NCBI GenBank assembly: GCA_035771175.1
Contig: CM069592.1
Span: 40,364,623-40,428,622 of the forward strand
Direction of reading: 5' to 3'
Length of the DNA: 64,000 bases
Source: Paratinospora sagittata
Lineage: Eukaryota > Streptophyta > Magnoliopsida > Ranunculales > Menispermaceae
Under the pieces are notes generated by a model. That model saw only the letters and a list, made by a program, of their open reading frames with translations. It was not told the origin of the DNA and searched no databases. Positions 25,146 to 37,940 of this stretch are shown one piece after another. The first letter of the stretch is position 1. Each line of letters begins with the position of its first letter. The position numbers and the translations under genes are program-made.

Positions 25146-26026
25146 CTCCTAATTAAAGTAGCTTCCTTTGTTCAAATGAATCGAGTTGCAGAAATCTCTA
25201 AGACAGCAACTGGAAAACCCTAAGAAAGTTGCTGCTTTTTCAACATTCTTTGCTTACATTCTGCAGATTTTTGTTGTTTCACTTTCGGAAGAGAAAGCGA
25301 CAGAGAACCACAAACCTAAGCGCAAAGGCAAGAACAGAAAACAGTATAAGAAAGTTACTGTTCTGTTATTTTTATTTTTATTTTATTTTTGCATTGTAGC
25401 TTTAAATTTATTTATTTATTATTAAACTATATATATATATATTATATGTTAAAGTAGAGAGATTAGAATTTTTATTTACTTTTTTTATTTGTATATTAAG
25501 AACTTTTTTTGGACACCCATTTCAATTTGTTTGAATTTCATTTCAGTTTTTCAGTTGTTATTTTTTATTTTTTTTTACTTATGATTTTTGGACACCCATG
25601 TCCTTCAATATCTTTTAGATCATAGGATGCTATAAATGTAGTATTTAGTTTATGATAAAGTGTATAATTTATCCTCCTAGCTATCTTTTTAGATCATAAC
25701 TGTTGAAGTTATTAAATTTATATATTGGCTAAGTGTTATTATGGAAATTTATGGTATTAGTAGGTGAATCTTGTACAAGACTAAATAAAGGTCGTTTAAT
25801 ATGATATAGAATTAATAATGCGAAACGACTTACTTTATGGTAGACAGCTAGCTTTTTGGATGGCAAGATTCTTTCCTATTTATAACCTTCTAATTTATTT
25901 ATTTTTCTATTTTTTTTGCAATATTTATAAGCTTTTATTACAAGAGGATTAATTGGAGCTGATATCTCATTTACATTTGCCTTTAACATTTTTATCAATA
26001 TTTTTTTTCTTTTTTCTTAAGAGAAC
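25146..26026. other. UBC27 upstream region and AT-rich spacer
   Basis: The first ~200 bases are probably UBC27 5' UTR and promoter. A short phrase, TTTTTGGACACCCAT, occurs twice (25507 and 25586). The rest is AT-rich with no gene seen. Confidence 0.45.
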
Positions 26027-26280
26027 TTTTTTTTTTTTTTTTGAGAAGACACTACAATTTTATACAAGACTTTATGACACTCTTTCACTGGGTATCCGAC
26101 CTATTGTAGACCGACTAGTTTTTGTACAAACAGAGGAACCTAGGACCATTACCATGTCGACGAACCAAGTCAGCCACTGCACACCCTCCCACTATCAATC
26201 AAACGTACTAACGCGCACAAACCCACGACCTCCCACCATCCATCTTCATGTAGCGACCACCTGGCCAACCGCCTAGAGAA
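26027..26280 (-). mobile_element. SINE, minus orientation
   Basis: Read on the minus strand it begins GGCGGTTGGCCAGGTGGTCG (A-box-like), has a B-box-like GGTCGTGGGTTTGTGC, and ends in a poly-A tail (T run at 26027-26042). This block is notably GC-richer than its surroundings. Confidence 0.6.
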
Positions 26281-26974
26281 CTCATTTTATCGGAAAGTAA
26301 ATATGTCACCTAGAGTTTGTTTGATAGACAAGAAAATTGTTATTTTTAAAAAAAAATAATAAATTTTCTCAAAAAAAAATAAAAAAAAGATAAAATTGTA
26401 TGTTTGATTGTAAATATTTTATTAAAATAAAATCTCTCCACCCCATTTTTTCTCATTCAAATTTTTTTACTTACACAAAAGAGAATAAAATTTCAGTATT
26501 ATTAATATTTTTTTGGTTTATATCAAAATACATTTTATTCCCCGAAATCCGCGTAGGTAAAAGGTTTATGCAACCGCCTTTTTTATATTAAAATGAAATG
26601 ACATGGCTTTAATAAATTTCTTGCTGATAACTTGAAAAAGAAAAAGAAACCCCACAAAGATTTGGTTGTTCCATGAAACATTCAAATCAAATATGTTGGT
26701 GAATTGAAAAGGAAGAGCTCTATTTATGCCATTTTACTGGAAGTCTGAAAGCTTGTCTGTCTCAGTGTAGGTGAAGGAGATGAAAATGTGTGAGGAGCTA
26801 GCAACCGTCAATTAAAAAAAAAAAATGTTTTATATATCCTGGTTGTTAAAGTTATTTTTTTTTTGACACTTTCGCTCAGTTCGATATTTTTAGAATATAT
26901 GTGTATTATGTAATAAACGTTAAACGTCAACGTAAACAAAATAGTGTTGCATCCGAATTATATATAATATTTAC
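26281..26974. other. AT-rich spacer
   Basis: Low-complexity A/T runs with no exon structure, RNA gene or defined repeat recognised. Confidence 0.45.
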
Positions 26975-27325
26975 TGTCACATTCCGCGGATGTGATAGGT
27001 ACCTCCTACTTGAGCGTACCCCAGTCATAGCACCACATAATATTATCTCATTCCAGTACACAGCTCACTCAATAGTATCTAGTGCATCGAGATCATTTAT
27101 CCACACTATTTATTAGCTTAGTGGCTACTCGAATTACAAAATTAACCTATATGAGGTTTGAGATTTAAATTCAGGGAAGTCCTGCACTATTTATGTATGA
27201 AAAGTGTGGACAAATAATTTCGAGGTACTAGACGCTATTAAATGAATTATATATTAAAATAAAATAATATTATATAATACTACGACTAAAGTACCTTACG
27301 TAGGAGCTACCTATGTGTTACATTT
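26975..27325. mobile_element. Foldback element: long imperfect inverted repeat
   Basis: The left arm (about 26990-27105) pairs with the right arm (about 27200-27321). Matching pieces include GATAGGTACCTCCTAC against GTAGGAGCTACCTATG, and TCTAGTGCATCGAGATCATT against AATTTCGAGGTACTAGA. Arms of ~115-120 bp and a loop of ~95 bp would form a long hairpin. The loop contains TTAGCTTAGTGGCTACTCG and GAGGTTTGAGATTTAAATTC, which resemble Pol III A and B boxes. It is non-coding. Confidence 0.7.
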
Positions 27326-27671
27326 ACTCATTAAAAAAAGCAGGGCAGGGCATCTTGTTGTTTGTTGGGCTCCGAATAAAAGTCATTAAAAAGCAGCCTT
27401 TGAAATCAAGCATGTATGGCCGCAGAAAGGTAAGACTTTTAGAGTACAAGACAGGCATGCATGTTGTTGCCTAGTAGTGTGAAAGCTGTTTAATTTCTTT
27501 CTGACAAATTCTCTTGTTTAAAGCCACCAACTTGGAACGTATATATTGCATTCAAGAAGAGAAAACAAAAAAAAAAAAAAAAAACTGCCTTCTGATTCAG
27601 TATAAATAGATTAATTAATCATCAGTTATATTTGCTAATTATTTTATGTATTCGTAATATTTTTCTTATGC

Positions 27672-27815
27672 TTGTGTGAGGCAGAAGGGTGGCTGTGGGC
27701 TTTGGTACAATGGTTGACCTTGCTTCATTATGATCTATAGGTTATGGATTCATATTTGAAAATAACTTTCAATTGTAAGTGAGGCTGCACATATCATCTT
27801 TTTGTAATGACAGAA
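27672..27815 (+). mobile_element. Probable SINE fragment
   Basis: An A-box-like GGTACAATGGTTGACC and a B-box-like GGTTATGGATTCAT are spaced about 35 bp apart, as in tRNA-derived SINEs. There is no clear A tail. Confidence 0.4.
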
Positions 27816-27879
27816 ACGATAATGAGTATTTTTTTATTATTTTTGCTAGAGTGAGGTTTGAATTAAGTAAGGTACAGAA

Positions 27880-28161
27880 TGTTGACGATAGTTTAATATA
27901 TATTATTGGACTTTTATCTGAGAGCTATACCTTTTAAGCTGAATGATTTTTAACATAGTATCAAAGTCTTGATTTTGTAAAAAATCTTGAGTTTAAGTCT
28001 CGTTATTAATATTTACATGTTCTTTATTCGTATAATTGATATTTCTCTTGTTTTATCTCTCTTCTAACTCTCTACGTGCAAGATGAAATTACATGTAAGG
28101 GAAAATGTTAATGATAGCTTGATATGTATTGTTGGGCCATTGTAGTTAAATAATTTTTAAT
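27880..28161 (+). mobile_element. TRIM-like element, number 3 (degenerate)
   Basis: The left repeat (27880-27955) starts TGTTGACGATAGTTTAATAT and ends TTTTTAACA; the right one (28106-28161) starts TGTTAATGATAGCTTGATAT and ends TAATTTTTAA. Directly after the left repeat, TAGTATCAAAGTC resembles the tRNA-iMet primer site. A purine run (AAGGGAAAA) precedes the right repeat, which looks truncated. Confidence 0.55.
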
Positions 28162-30240
28162 GAAAAATGCTTAAATAACACACATTTTTAATACACTTTC
28201 TTGACATTCTAATTAAGAGCTACTGGATTGTCTTAAATCTAAGTGTTTTATTATGTGATTCAAGGCAATCAACGCGTGATTAGAGACAATCTAATAGCTT
28301 TAAGTATAATATCAAGAAAATGTGTCGCTCAAGCATTACTCATTTCTAACATCGAATACAGGCATTAAAAATTTTAAAAAAAGGAAGAAAAAATGAGGAG
28401 ATTGAGACTCACTCATGCCAAAATATCAACTTGTCTCCGTAACGTTTGTAGATTTCATATCTACTAATTATATGTCCAAAATAGGGGAAAAACATATTAC
28501 ATGATGAGTGGCCCATGAGAAAAATGGATCCAATGCAAAAGACATTAGTTTTATTTTCAGCTCCTGAAACAAAAAAATTAATTCTCTCCTCTATTTCCAA
28601 TTTCTATCATATATTGCTTACTTTTTAAAAGCTTAATTAGATTCAGAATAGTGGAATTAAGGGGTCTTAATAATGGATGATGCAAGACTAGAGCTAATTA
28701 ATTTCTTTTTCTTTTTTTTTCTCAAATGGGTACATCAAACATAATTAAGAGAGAAGCTTGCATATTAATTCTTTGACAAACAGGCTTGTTAGTGAAGTTA
28801 ATGACAAAGATTTTTGAACTATGAGCAGATGAAAATCAATATCAAAACCCTTCCTTTTTTTCTTTTTTTTTTTTGTATTTTTTTTTAATTTATTTACTTG
28901 GCAACAAGTAGAACAAACTTGATGAGGTAGTAAGGGTAGTGGGCCACTTGGGTGCCCATTGTGTATTAAAGGTGTCTAATAATTATGATTCAGATAAAGA
29001 AATTGAATCTCAAAACTTTAGAATACATATATAAAACACTTTTGGTTATTTGAATCCCAATTCTACTTGACATTAATTTTATTTAAATTAAGTTTGACTA
29101 GATTTAAGTTTATTTAACCAACTAAAAGAATTAAAATATCAAATTATTGAAGAAGGGGGGCTTTGCAAAAAATTTAAACTACAACAGGGTTTTGGTGATT
29201 AAAAATTAGTACTATCATGTGTGCTGTGTAGGATCTCAATTGAATAAATTTGTAATGTCAGTAAAAGTGAATAAATTTATATAGACAACCACATTAAATG
29301 AAAGGGCTTGATTGAAATATTTAAAATCTTTCAATGATAGTTTTGAGAAGAATAAAACTTTTGATATTCCACTGACCTACAAATCATTTTAAAAAAGCTA
29401 CACAATGTACACCCTCCAAAAATTATAAAATTATAGTTGAATTAAGAAAGAAATAAAGTATTTTAAACTAAGTTGTTTGTCATACCATTTAACTCAACTT
29501 ACCTATATATTTCCCTTTTGGTAAAAAAAACTCAAAACTAAACCCTTTTTTTTTTAATAAGAAGAAACAAATATAGGGCTCAACTCCCATCGTAGAAAAT
29601 CTAACCCCTTACAAGACTGACTATACCCACTCCAACAATCCAATCCGCATCCAGCGGTCCCTCAAAACTAAGACTGCTAAATTAATATTTAAATTACAAA
29701 TATTACACAAGTTTTGATTCTTTTAGACCATTCTTAAGTTTCTTTAACTCAACTAAATTTTAAGTCCAAGTCGCCTATAAGTTTTGTAAAATTTTGTTTA
29801 GTTTGTGATTTGAAAACAGTTTTTGTATCTAAAATTTTAAAAACAAAAAAAAAGTGTTTGGGTTGAATAAATCTTAAAAACAACTTTTTAACTTTTTGTT
29901 AAAAAAAAACGAGTAACTTTTTAAAATGATAAAAAAATATTTTTAAAATTTTTTATTTCTTGAATTAATCCTTGTTTGTGAATCATCAATCATGCACAAC
30001 TATATTTCAAAGTTGGATTATAAATTTTTTCAACAACTAATTTGCTTTACCTTTGAGGCCTACTCATAAATTTCATTAGAAATATATCAGTCTCAAAATG
30101 AATTTGACCACTGTTACTCACCGTACCAGATTGTATAAATTTAAGGTTTTTTAAGCATTTTATTTTTTTTGTAATTTCTTAGCATTATAGTTTGTTCTGA
30201 GGTTTTACAAATTATTAGGTGTATTTGTTAAGGGGGGAAG
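28162..30240. other. AT-rich spacer before the Atos-like gene
   Basis: There is no gene here. The stretch 29545-29690 starts with a T run and holds less AT-rich sequence that may be a minus-strand SINE remnant. 29800-29960 resembles a small AT-rich MITE (GAAAACAGTTTTTG, AAAACAACTTTTTAAC). Neither can be bounded. Confidence 0.4.
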
Positions 30241-30424
30241 TGAGAAAAAGGAAAGAGTTATCTGAACAGCAAGGAAAGAAAAAAACAGAAGAAAAGGAGG
30301 GGTGGTGATGGTGGCGTTAGAGGTGCATCTTGCATGTGGGCTTTTGATAAAAACTGCCAGAAAATTCTGCTTAATCTCTCAAGTGCCGACGCTAATTCGT
30401 TGGGCCATTGAGATTGGGGTCTGC

Positions 30425-30432
30425 CCTATAAA
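30425..30432 (+). promoter_or_regulatory. Likely TATA box of the Atos-like gene
   Basis: CCTATAAAG at about 30425 is followed ~35 bp later by a purine-rich, CT-poor region typical of a leader. Likely non-coding leader exons and an intron ending TTTGTTTCAG at 31374 lie between here and the coding start at 31683. Confidence 0.4.
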
Positions 30433-31682
30433 GCTAAGAAACAGATGGAAAAATGCCAAGCAATTCAAACAGAGAAAAGAAAAAGAATCACCCACAAAAA
30501 CCATACAACCACCCATAAGAACAAGGAGAAGAAAAAGAAGAAGAAGAATAAAGGAAGAAAATTGATTGTGTTTGAAGAATTAGACCCATAAAATGGTGTG
30601 TTTTGCAGATGGGTAATTGATGATAAATATGTTTAATCTGGTGTTGATGCACCCTTTTTTTCTTTTCTTTTTTTAATGGAAATTTTGATGGGTTTTAGGT
30701 GGGGATTTTTGTGGGTTGCTAAGATGACTGAGATGATTGAAAGACGGGGGTTTTTGTTAAATGTGTGTGGTAGAAAAAGCCCTTTTGAGTGTTTTGTTCT
30801 AAGCTCCTTGGTTTTGTCTTGATGAATCGGGTTTGATTCTGTTTGTCTTTTAGTTTAATCAAGCTGGTTTTTGAAGATTTATATGGTTTGATTCTTAAGA
30901 TAGCTTATTGATATTGGGTTTTGATTTGCAATTAGAATGTCTATTGGACATCATTTGTTTAGATTTTATCTTGGAATATGCTTGTTTTTATCGACAGACT
31001 AGGCCAAGATGAAGAACCCATCGTTTTTTTTTTATTAATTTTTATTTTTAGGGGGCTGGGGTTTTTTTGGTTTCTTTGTTCTAGTTGTGATTCAACCTTA
31101 TGTTTAATTTTTTATCAATATCAGACATGTTTGATGGAATTGAACAAGGGGTCTCGATTCATTTGAGCTGGTCTAGCACATTTATGGTAAAACTTTCATC
31201 TGATGATTTACAATGATAAAAAAAAAAAAGGAAATATCTTTCTAGATTTTCATGAAATGAAGAGAAGATACGTAAAATCTGCAATTTTCTTGCTTGTCTT
31301 TTTTGTTTTTTTTCACAGAAATATACATTTATATCTTCATACTAATTGTTCTGGTTTATTTGCTTTTGTTTCAGGATTTTGGACTGATTTCTTCATCAAC
31401 CACGAATCAGTAATGCTTTCTAGCTTCTCGGGTATCCAGCACAGAAGCTCTGTTTTTTTCCTACTCTGTTTTGATTCTCATACTTTGCTTGGGTTTGTTG
31501 TCTCAATCTTTTGATGTCATGGTTGTTGAATACAAAATGCTTTGAGGGATAAATAGCTGTAGCTTAGCTTTGATGCTAGATTAGGCAATTAGTTCAAAAA
31601 ACTTGCCCTTCAAATTCATGTCTCAACAGAGATTGGATGTGTAGTCAGTTTTTGGTATACCGAGCATTTTCTATAAAACCTC

Positions 31683-34600
31683 ATGATGGGATTGCCTCAA
31701 GTTTCATCTAGTCAAATTGCTGGAGTAGCATCATCATTGGGCACGTTTGCACGAAACCTACCTCAAGATTCTGGTTTGAGCAATTGTGATCTGGATGGGC
31801 CTCATTGGGAAAACACGGGGAATCAAATGGCGGGCGAGCAAAAAACCACGCAAGAGCTACGAAAAGGACAAAATGGACTGTTTAAACAGAGAAATTTTCA
31901 TTGTTTGAGGATTGATCCTGAGGGTCAAAGTAGTTGTTCTACTACAGAAGTGAGACAAAGTATTCTTAGTCCAATTTCAAGGATTGTTGGGTTTGAATGT
32001 GATAAGAATGAATCTTTTATTGATGGTAATGCAACTTTATCTCGTGTGCCACCCACCCGGAAGCGGTTGTTATCCCCTTTGAATGGTATGCCTTGCCCAA
32101 AAGTATTCACCGGTGACACTTTGGACCTCGTTGGAGTCAATGATCAAACAAGTTCCCCGGCCTTTAATGATCAGCATTGTGTTTCTATGATACAAGATTG
32201 TAAGAAACCTAATACTGGTCACACCAAATGCCATAATACTCCAATTTGGTCTACATCTAAATGCATGAAATGTTGCTGTGATAATTATAGTAACAAAGAC
32301 TCCATTGCTTTCACGAACAGCCCATTGTTTGAGAGTGAAGAATCTTTACAATGTTCTTTGTCATCAAGAGTTGATTCACATGGAGAAGCAGGTACGATAA
32401 GCTCCCAAACAGAGGCAATAGCCATATCTGCAAAACGGTTGTACTCGCCTCCTCTCTCACTCTCTCCTCTTGGTCCAAAATTTTATGAAAGAATAGGAAC
32501 TGCAGGATTAGGGAAGGATAGGAGAAAAACTCAAGGTGAATATGAAATGCCCAGGAAAATGGAAAAGTCACTTCATGGATTATCAGAAATTTTACTTTCC
32601 AAAGACGAAGAAGACTTTGGAATTGGCAGAAAATCATTCCTAGATCTTGATGTAGATTCGTGTACACCTGAAAGTACTGATGGTGTGTGTTCGCATTGGT
32701 CATTTGATTCATCCCCTAAGACACAACTTGTTAAATCAAGTAGGAGTTTGAGTGGACTTCCAATTAGGAGGTCATTGGTCGGTTCATTCGAAGAATCCTT
32801 ATTATCAGGCCACCTCTCATCTGGCATAGTGTATAAGGTTCTTATTTAACAACCTTATAGCATTTTCTTTTTTGGCCCCGAGTATCTGACTTTTAATCAG
32901 CTTGTTTCTCTTGTTATCTTCTTATAATTGCAGAAAATTGATGGCTTCCAAGCTGTTCTAAATGTTACCGGGGGGAACTTCTCACCACAATCACGAAGAC
33001 TTCCATTTTCAGTAACAAGTGTGGACGGAGAGAGCTGCTTACTTTATTATGCGTCGGTTGATCTTGCAGGAAATGCATCATCAAGCAAGTGTAAAGGCCC
33101 AAAAGTGAAGAGAAGCCTTCGAAATGATTACTCCAGGGCTGCTCAGAGCCGATTGCGAATCCCTGTTAAAGGGTGCATACAACTGGTAATACTGGTTTCT
33201 TAATCCTCAAAATGGTTTCTGACAAAGTCAAGTTAGGTCCATTATCTTATAATTTAGACATTAATGGCCATACATTTATCTAGTATTTCAATTGTTTTCC
33301 AAGATAAAACTTGCAATATTACTAGTAATTCATTGTCATGTAAAGTGCAAGGTCTTAGCAAAATTTGTTTGATACACAATTTCTGAGCATATTGAAAGTT
33401 TGTCCATACAAAAAAACCCAAATACATATCCAACCTCATCACAATTCTTCTGGGCCTTTTGCTTATTTATTGCTTTGTTTCCACAGCTAAAAAGCTACTT
33501 CACCATTGATTAGAGGCCTTATCATTTGTAAGTTGCGTTATTAGTTTACTTGAGTCCTGTGCCATTGCTTTTTATATGTAGTTACTTGGTCATTTCAGGA
33601 AACTCCTGTGAAAGAGTTATTCAACTGAGATCTCTGATTAGCTTTTTGATGCCTAATTGATTTAATCTACAGACAAGTTATTTGAAAATTTATCAGAAAC
33701 TGTCACAAAAAAATTGATTGTGCATTGAAAGAAATTTCTCTTGAGCAAGAGAATTTGCGGTGGAGTGGATTGAGATGGCATGCTTATTATCTGTGGATTA
33801 TTCCAAAATTGCGAGAAGATTTTGTATCATATCAGTATGAGACATTAAGATCTGTAAAACATGTTACTCAAGCTGAGATAGATCTGATGTATGAGACATT
33901 CACATGATTTATGATTTGCAGGTAATTTATCATGAATTTTTATTTTCTTTTGATAAGAAAATCTCATAAATTGTATCTGTTTGGAAGTGAAGTTTTGATT
34001 TGTGCATGTACTCAGAATTTGCATTCACTTTTATGAACTAATGTTGTGGTTGATATGACTGAAGACTTCACTTTTATCTACTGATTAGTTAAGTTTCACA
34101 GGTTCTGAGCAACCCGGAAAAAACGCCTATCCACACCTTCCTTTGCAATTATGATTTGAGCGATATGCCTGCCGGAACCAAGGTATGTGTGAATGAAAGG
34201 CTCAATATGATCTCCTTAAGACTTGCTTATACTCAACTCAATTCAACTAAACCTTTTTCCCATCTACATGGGATCGGCTACATGAATCCACTTCCTCCAT
34301 TCCGCTCTATTGAGGGCTAAGTCCACATTTAAATTACAGGAAGTTAGATCTTTTTTAATTATCTATGTTCATGTTATATTAAATCTACCTCTACCTCTAG
34401 TTACCATCTAGTGTTAAGGCAATTTTGATTAAGACTTGCTTATGGTATTAGAAAATAACTAAATAATTTTGGATTGTCATCTCAAAATCTAAAGGCAATC
34501 TATCCTAATATCCTGTTTGACAAGTTTTCATTGTTGTTTTCAACTGAGAAAGGGTGTGCCAACATAAACTAAAATTATTTATTTTCCATAGGAACTATTA

Positions 34601-35798
34601 TTTTGATTTATTTCTTGTTCCTTTCTACCCTTGCTTCCTACAATTTGTTGCCCCTCTCACCGTATTTAATTGGTAGTACACTTTCTTCTGAGGAGATTGA
34701 ACTATGAAGAGCAAATCAATGGTTAGATATTATATTATTCTGAAGACAAAATAACCTATCTGTTTGTGCTGTTGATGGCTGAAATCAATGTATACATTAA
34801 TATTTTCTACATTTTTTTTTGTGAAACCCCATATCAAAATTCTACTAACGCCTTTTCGATTTTTGTTTTTTGGTAAATGATTGGAATTAGCAGACCTTCT
34901 TGCGTCAAAAGATCACCATAGCCTCTTTGGGGCCAACTTCAAAAGTTATGAAAGTAGGGAGCAGAAGTACAGACATGAGATGTGATCTAAAAACAACCCC
35001 AGTTTCAAGGAAAAATCATGCAAAAAATGCTTTTAATTTGACTGCAAGCACAAAAACTGTTAAAGACTTGAACGATGATCCATGCCAGAAGAATGATTGG
35101 GAGGAGTTTTGCAGCCCAATGGATACATCTGATGAAATTGAAGGGAAATCAGTACATTGTTCTTCAAATCTTAACGGGAATTCTACCAATGTTGGTGTTC
35201 TACGCTATGCAATTCATCTCCGGTTTCTATGCCCTTGTAAAAAGAAAAATTTGAGGTCTTCCCAACGACACCAATCCAATCCTTCATCTGCAAGTCAGAA
35301 AATAAATGTTTTAGACAATATTAATGGAGAACGCCGCTTCTACTTGTACAATGATTTGAGGATTGTGTTTCCTCAACGCCATTCAGACGCCGATGAGGGC
35401 AAGGTATGCGGTTTAAATTCCTTTGAGATATTTCAAACTGCTTTAGCTTAGATAGAATTTTTACAGGTCTTGGATGGAAAAGAATTAATTAGTCTATTAT
35501 GGAATATTAAATTTTCCTCCTCCCTGATTGATTTCATTCTTTTTCTCGTCGGAAAAGATTAATCGGAAAAAAAAAAACCCGAAAAAAACACAAACTTAGA
35601 ATAGAATGATAGGAAAACTCTTCTTTCAGAACATATATCCATATAAATTTGTTTTCTAGGTGATTTTAGCTTCTAAATTCTTGTTTTGGCTTCTCATTTT
35701 GTACTGAGGTTTGTTTTATTTTCATGTTGCATTGTGTGCAGTTCAATGTGGAGTATCATTTCCCAGATAATCCAAAATACTTCAACATCAGCAACTGA
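31683..35798 (+). CDS. Atos/FAM214-like protein (DUF4210 plus C-terminal chromosome-segregation domain)
   Basis: Five coding exons (31683-32837, 32934-33185, 34102-34182, 34894-35403, 35742-35798) join in phase to 684 residues. The first ~360 residues are serine-rich and probably disordered. Around residues 362-420 lies a DUF4210-type block ([50 protein letters not shown]). The C-terminus ([47 protein letters not shown]) matches the domain shared with animal ATOSA/ATOSB. The animal relatives act in nuclear transcriptional control; the plant role is not established. Either of two adjacent ATGs (31683, 31686) could start it. The stop at 35796 follows NISN. Confidence 0.88.
34227..34405 (+). mobile_element. 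Au-like SINE in intron 3 of the Atos-like gene
   Basis: It contains the phrases AATTCAACTAAACCTTTTTC, GGGATCGGCTACATGAATCC and CTATTGAGGGC and ends TCTACCTCTACCTCT, all characteristic of the widespread plant Au SINE. It lies entirely within the intron. Confidence 0.65.
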
Positions 35799-36108
35799 TC
35801 AGAGAGACATCAGCAATGTACATAAATTACACACAAGGCTGATACAGAAATATGTTTAGACAAACTATAGTTGGAGAAATGAGCTTATTTCTCTTTTCCA
35901 ACATTCTTAGATGGAGTTTACACACGCAAACACACAAAAACAAAAAAAGGGTAGAAGAATGTAATATCTCCACTTTCACACAAAAATAAATAAAATGTAA
36001 TATCCCCAGCTATAATAAGGGAGACATTTATTCAAATTCCCAAGCTGGTCAGAAATAATGTGTTGTTAACTTTACCTTTACATTGGAAATATTATTTTTA
36101 GATTTGAA
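35799..36108. other. 3' UTR of the Atos-like gene
   Basis: Sequence after the stop codon with AATAAATAAAATG at about 35984, a plausible poly-A signal. No other feature. Confidence 0.5.
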
Positions 36109-36350
36109 TCTATACTATATAATATAATGCAAATACTTGTGAAAGATCATTTTTATGATTAATTTTGTCAAAATTTTAAAATTACCCCTTTTAAACTTAT
36201 GGTTATCTTATAAATTTTAAATTAGTTAATGAGGTCAAATTTGTAATTTAAGCAGTTGTAATAACGTCCACTCCACTCTTTCCATATCTCTTATTTTTGT
36301 ACTTATACATGATCTCACAATTTTACCTAATACATGTGCCCACGTACTAG
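36109..36350 (+). mobile_element. Short non-autonomous Helitron
   Basis: The 5' end A|TCTATACTATATAATATAAT is a near-perfect plant Helitron start, and the 3' end GTGCCCACGTACTAG|T gives the expected CTAG-T terminus. At 242 bp it has no coding capacity and lies just downstream of the Atos-like gene. Confidence 0.7.
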
Positions 36351-37272
36351 TAAGTGATAATTAAAATAAAATTATAGGAGAATAACAAAAAAATGGCTTC
36401 CCCCCTAATCTCTATTCTATTTATAGATTAAAATCTGCATTAAAAAAAAAAAAAAGTTAAACCCATTAATGAATGAATTAATTTGTGGGTATATATGAAT
36501 CAGTTTGGAGATCTCATTTCAGTAACAGAGAGTTCTCCACTTCTCCACTTCTCCACTTCTCCACTTCCCTGCAGCTTCTGCATCTCTTGTCTCCTCATCA
36601 CAATGCCTCTGTCCCACCAAACAAAAATAAAAAATAAAAATAAAAATCCACATATCCATTTTCAAGCAACTTCATTCTTAATTCCTTTAATCACACGGTT
36701 CTTAGTTTTTGCCATTTCCATGCAACTCTCGTCAACCTCTTCATTAATTAACTCAATTCCTCGACATGATTCAATGATGCAATTAACATGAAAATATATA
36801 TTATATTAATTGATTATTGTAACAAAAACATTAAAAACTAATTAGAATGTGATTTATTATTATTTTTTTAATGGGTCTTGTCGACGTGATGTTCATCTTC
36901 TGCGTTTTCCGTTTTTGCATTACAGTCTGACGGATCTCGTAGATCCTATATCTCTTCCTTTTAAAGAAACTCGCTTCGTCATTGGCACAAACCTTTGTCC
37001 CCACCAATCAAGACCCGAACACGTGGCATCACTCCAGACACTACCTTTCTCTCTCTCTCTGCTGTTGCCCATTTCGAACCGTCCGACACAACCCCCACCT
37101 GTTCTACATAAAGTGCAACTCTTGTTTCCACTCCCACCTTAATTCTGTCCTTTCTTCCTTTCACGTCCTCCACCACCCTCTTTTTATCATTTTACCCCCC
37201 ATATTTCCACCTATTCCGCTCTACTCGTGTCCCATCTTAGGGGTATTCTCGTACTTCCACCCCATTGAATCA
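36351..37272. other. Spacer upstream of the zinc-finger gene
   Basis: It holds a 9-bp tandem repeat, TTCTCCACT, four times near 36532-36568, and a CT-rich block (36940-37260) with long chance open frames but no exon structure. It is probably the promoter of the gene at 37488. Confidence 0.45.
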
Positions 37273-37389
37273 ATAAGGGGTTTTAGTGAAATATGATTGG
37301 TTTTGATTTATTATTATTATTATTATTTAACGACAAAAAAAAGAAAAAAGAAAAATAAGAACCAATCATATTTCACTAAAACCCCTTAT
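37273..37389. repeat. Perfect 30-bp inverted repeat upstream of the zinc-finger gene
   Basis: The arm 37273-37302 (ATAAGGGGTTTTAGTG, then AAATATGATTGGTT) is the exact reverse complement of 37360-37389. The loop of 57 bp is T-rich then A-rich. A further 7 bp (GAATCAA/TTGATTC) can pair outside the arms with a small bulge. It ends 98 bp before the ATG at 37488, so it may be in the 5' UTR or core promoter. Confidence 0.9.
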
Positions 37390-37487
37390 AAACCCTTGAT
37401 TCTACCCAACTCACCACCTCTCCCATATTCACAATACCCTTTTTATTTTATTTTTTTGTAATTTTTCTTCTTTTTGAGCTCTCTTTA

Positions 37488-37940
37488 ATGGCGGATTCCG
37501 GTGGTCTCTACGAGTTTCTGAAGCCGCCGATGTCGAAACAGATGATCTCCGACGACCAGCCGGCGTCGGTTCCGGCGAGGATGTTCTCTTGCCTATACTG
37601 TTCTCGCAAGTTTTACACTTCTCAGGCATTGGGTGGCCACCAGAATGCTCACAAGCGGGAGCGAGCCGCCACACGTCAAAGCTACGCCGCAGAGAGGTTT
37701 GGAAGATTCTATGCGGCGGCGACAGCTTCCGGTGAGGAAGGTTCGATGACGACAGAGACTTGGCCGCCGCCGCTGCCGCCGCAGTTTCTTGAGCTATGGT
37801 TTGATCATAATGTTCGTCGTCATCATCATGGTGGTGGAGGGGCGCAGAGTAGTCGGTCCGGGTCGACGCCGGAGTCGATGTCGCCGCCAGGGTCTGAGGA
37901 TATTAGTCATGTAAACCTTGATCTTACTCTTCGTTTATAG
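37488..37940 (+). CDS. Single C2H2 zinc-finger protein with EAR repressor motif
   Basis: An intronless 150-residue frame. The plant-type finger [21 protein letters not shown] has the QALGGH signature, with Cys35, Cys38, His51 and His55 as zinc ligands. The C-terminus ends LDLTLRL (residues 144-150), an LxLxL EAR motif that recruits TOPLESS-type co-repressors. Between them lie glycine/histidine- and serine/proline-rich linkers. Length and layout match the KNUCKLES/ZFP-type one-finger repressors of plant development. I cannot assign an orthologue. Expected location is the nucleus. Confidence 0.93.
   Translation: MADSGGLYEFLKPPMSKQMISDDQPASVPARMFSCLYCSRKFYTSQALGGHQNAHKRERAATRQSYAAERFGRFYAAATASGEEGSMTTETWPPPLPPQFLELWFDHNVRRHHHGGGGAQSSRSGSTPESMSPPGSEDISHVNLDLTLRL

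Noticed and set aside
33725..33907. 60-codon frame in an intron of the Atos-like gene
   Set aside because: No splice sites link it in phase to neighbouring exons, which join perfectly without it, and the peptide matches nothing I recognise.
36979..37296. Overlapping frames in the CT-rich block before the zinc-finger gene
   Set aside because: They are on both strands and in several frames with low-complexity content, as expected for CT-rich promoter DNA.
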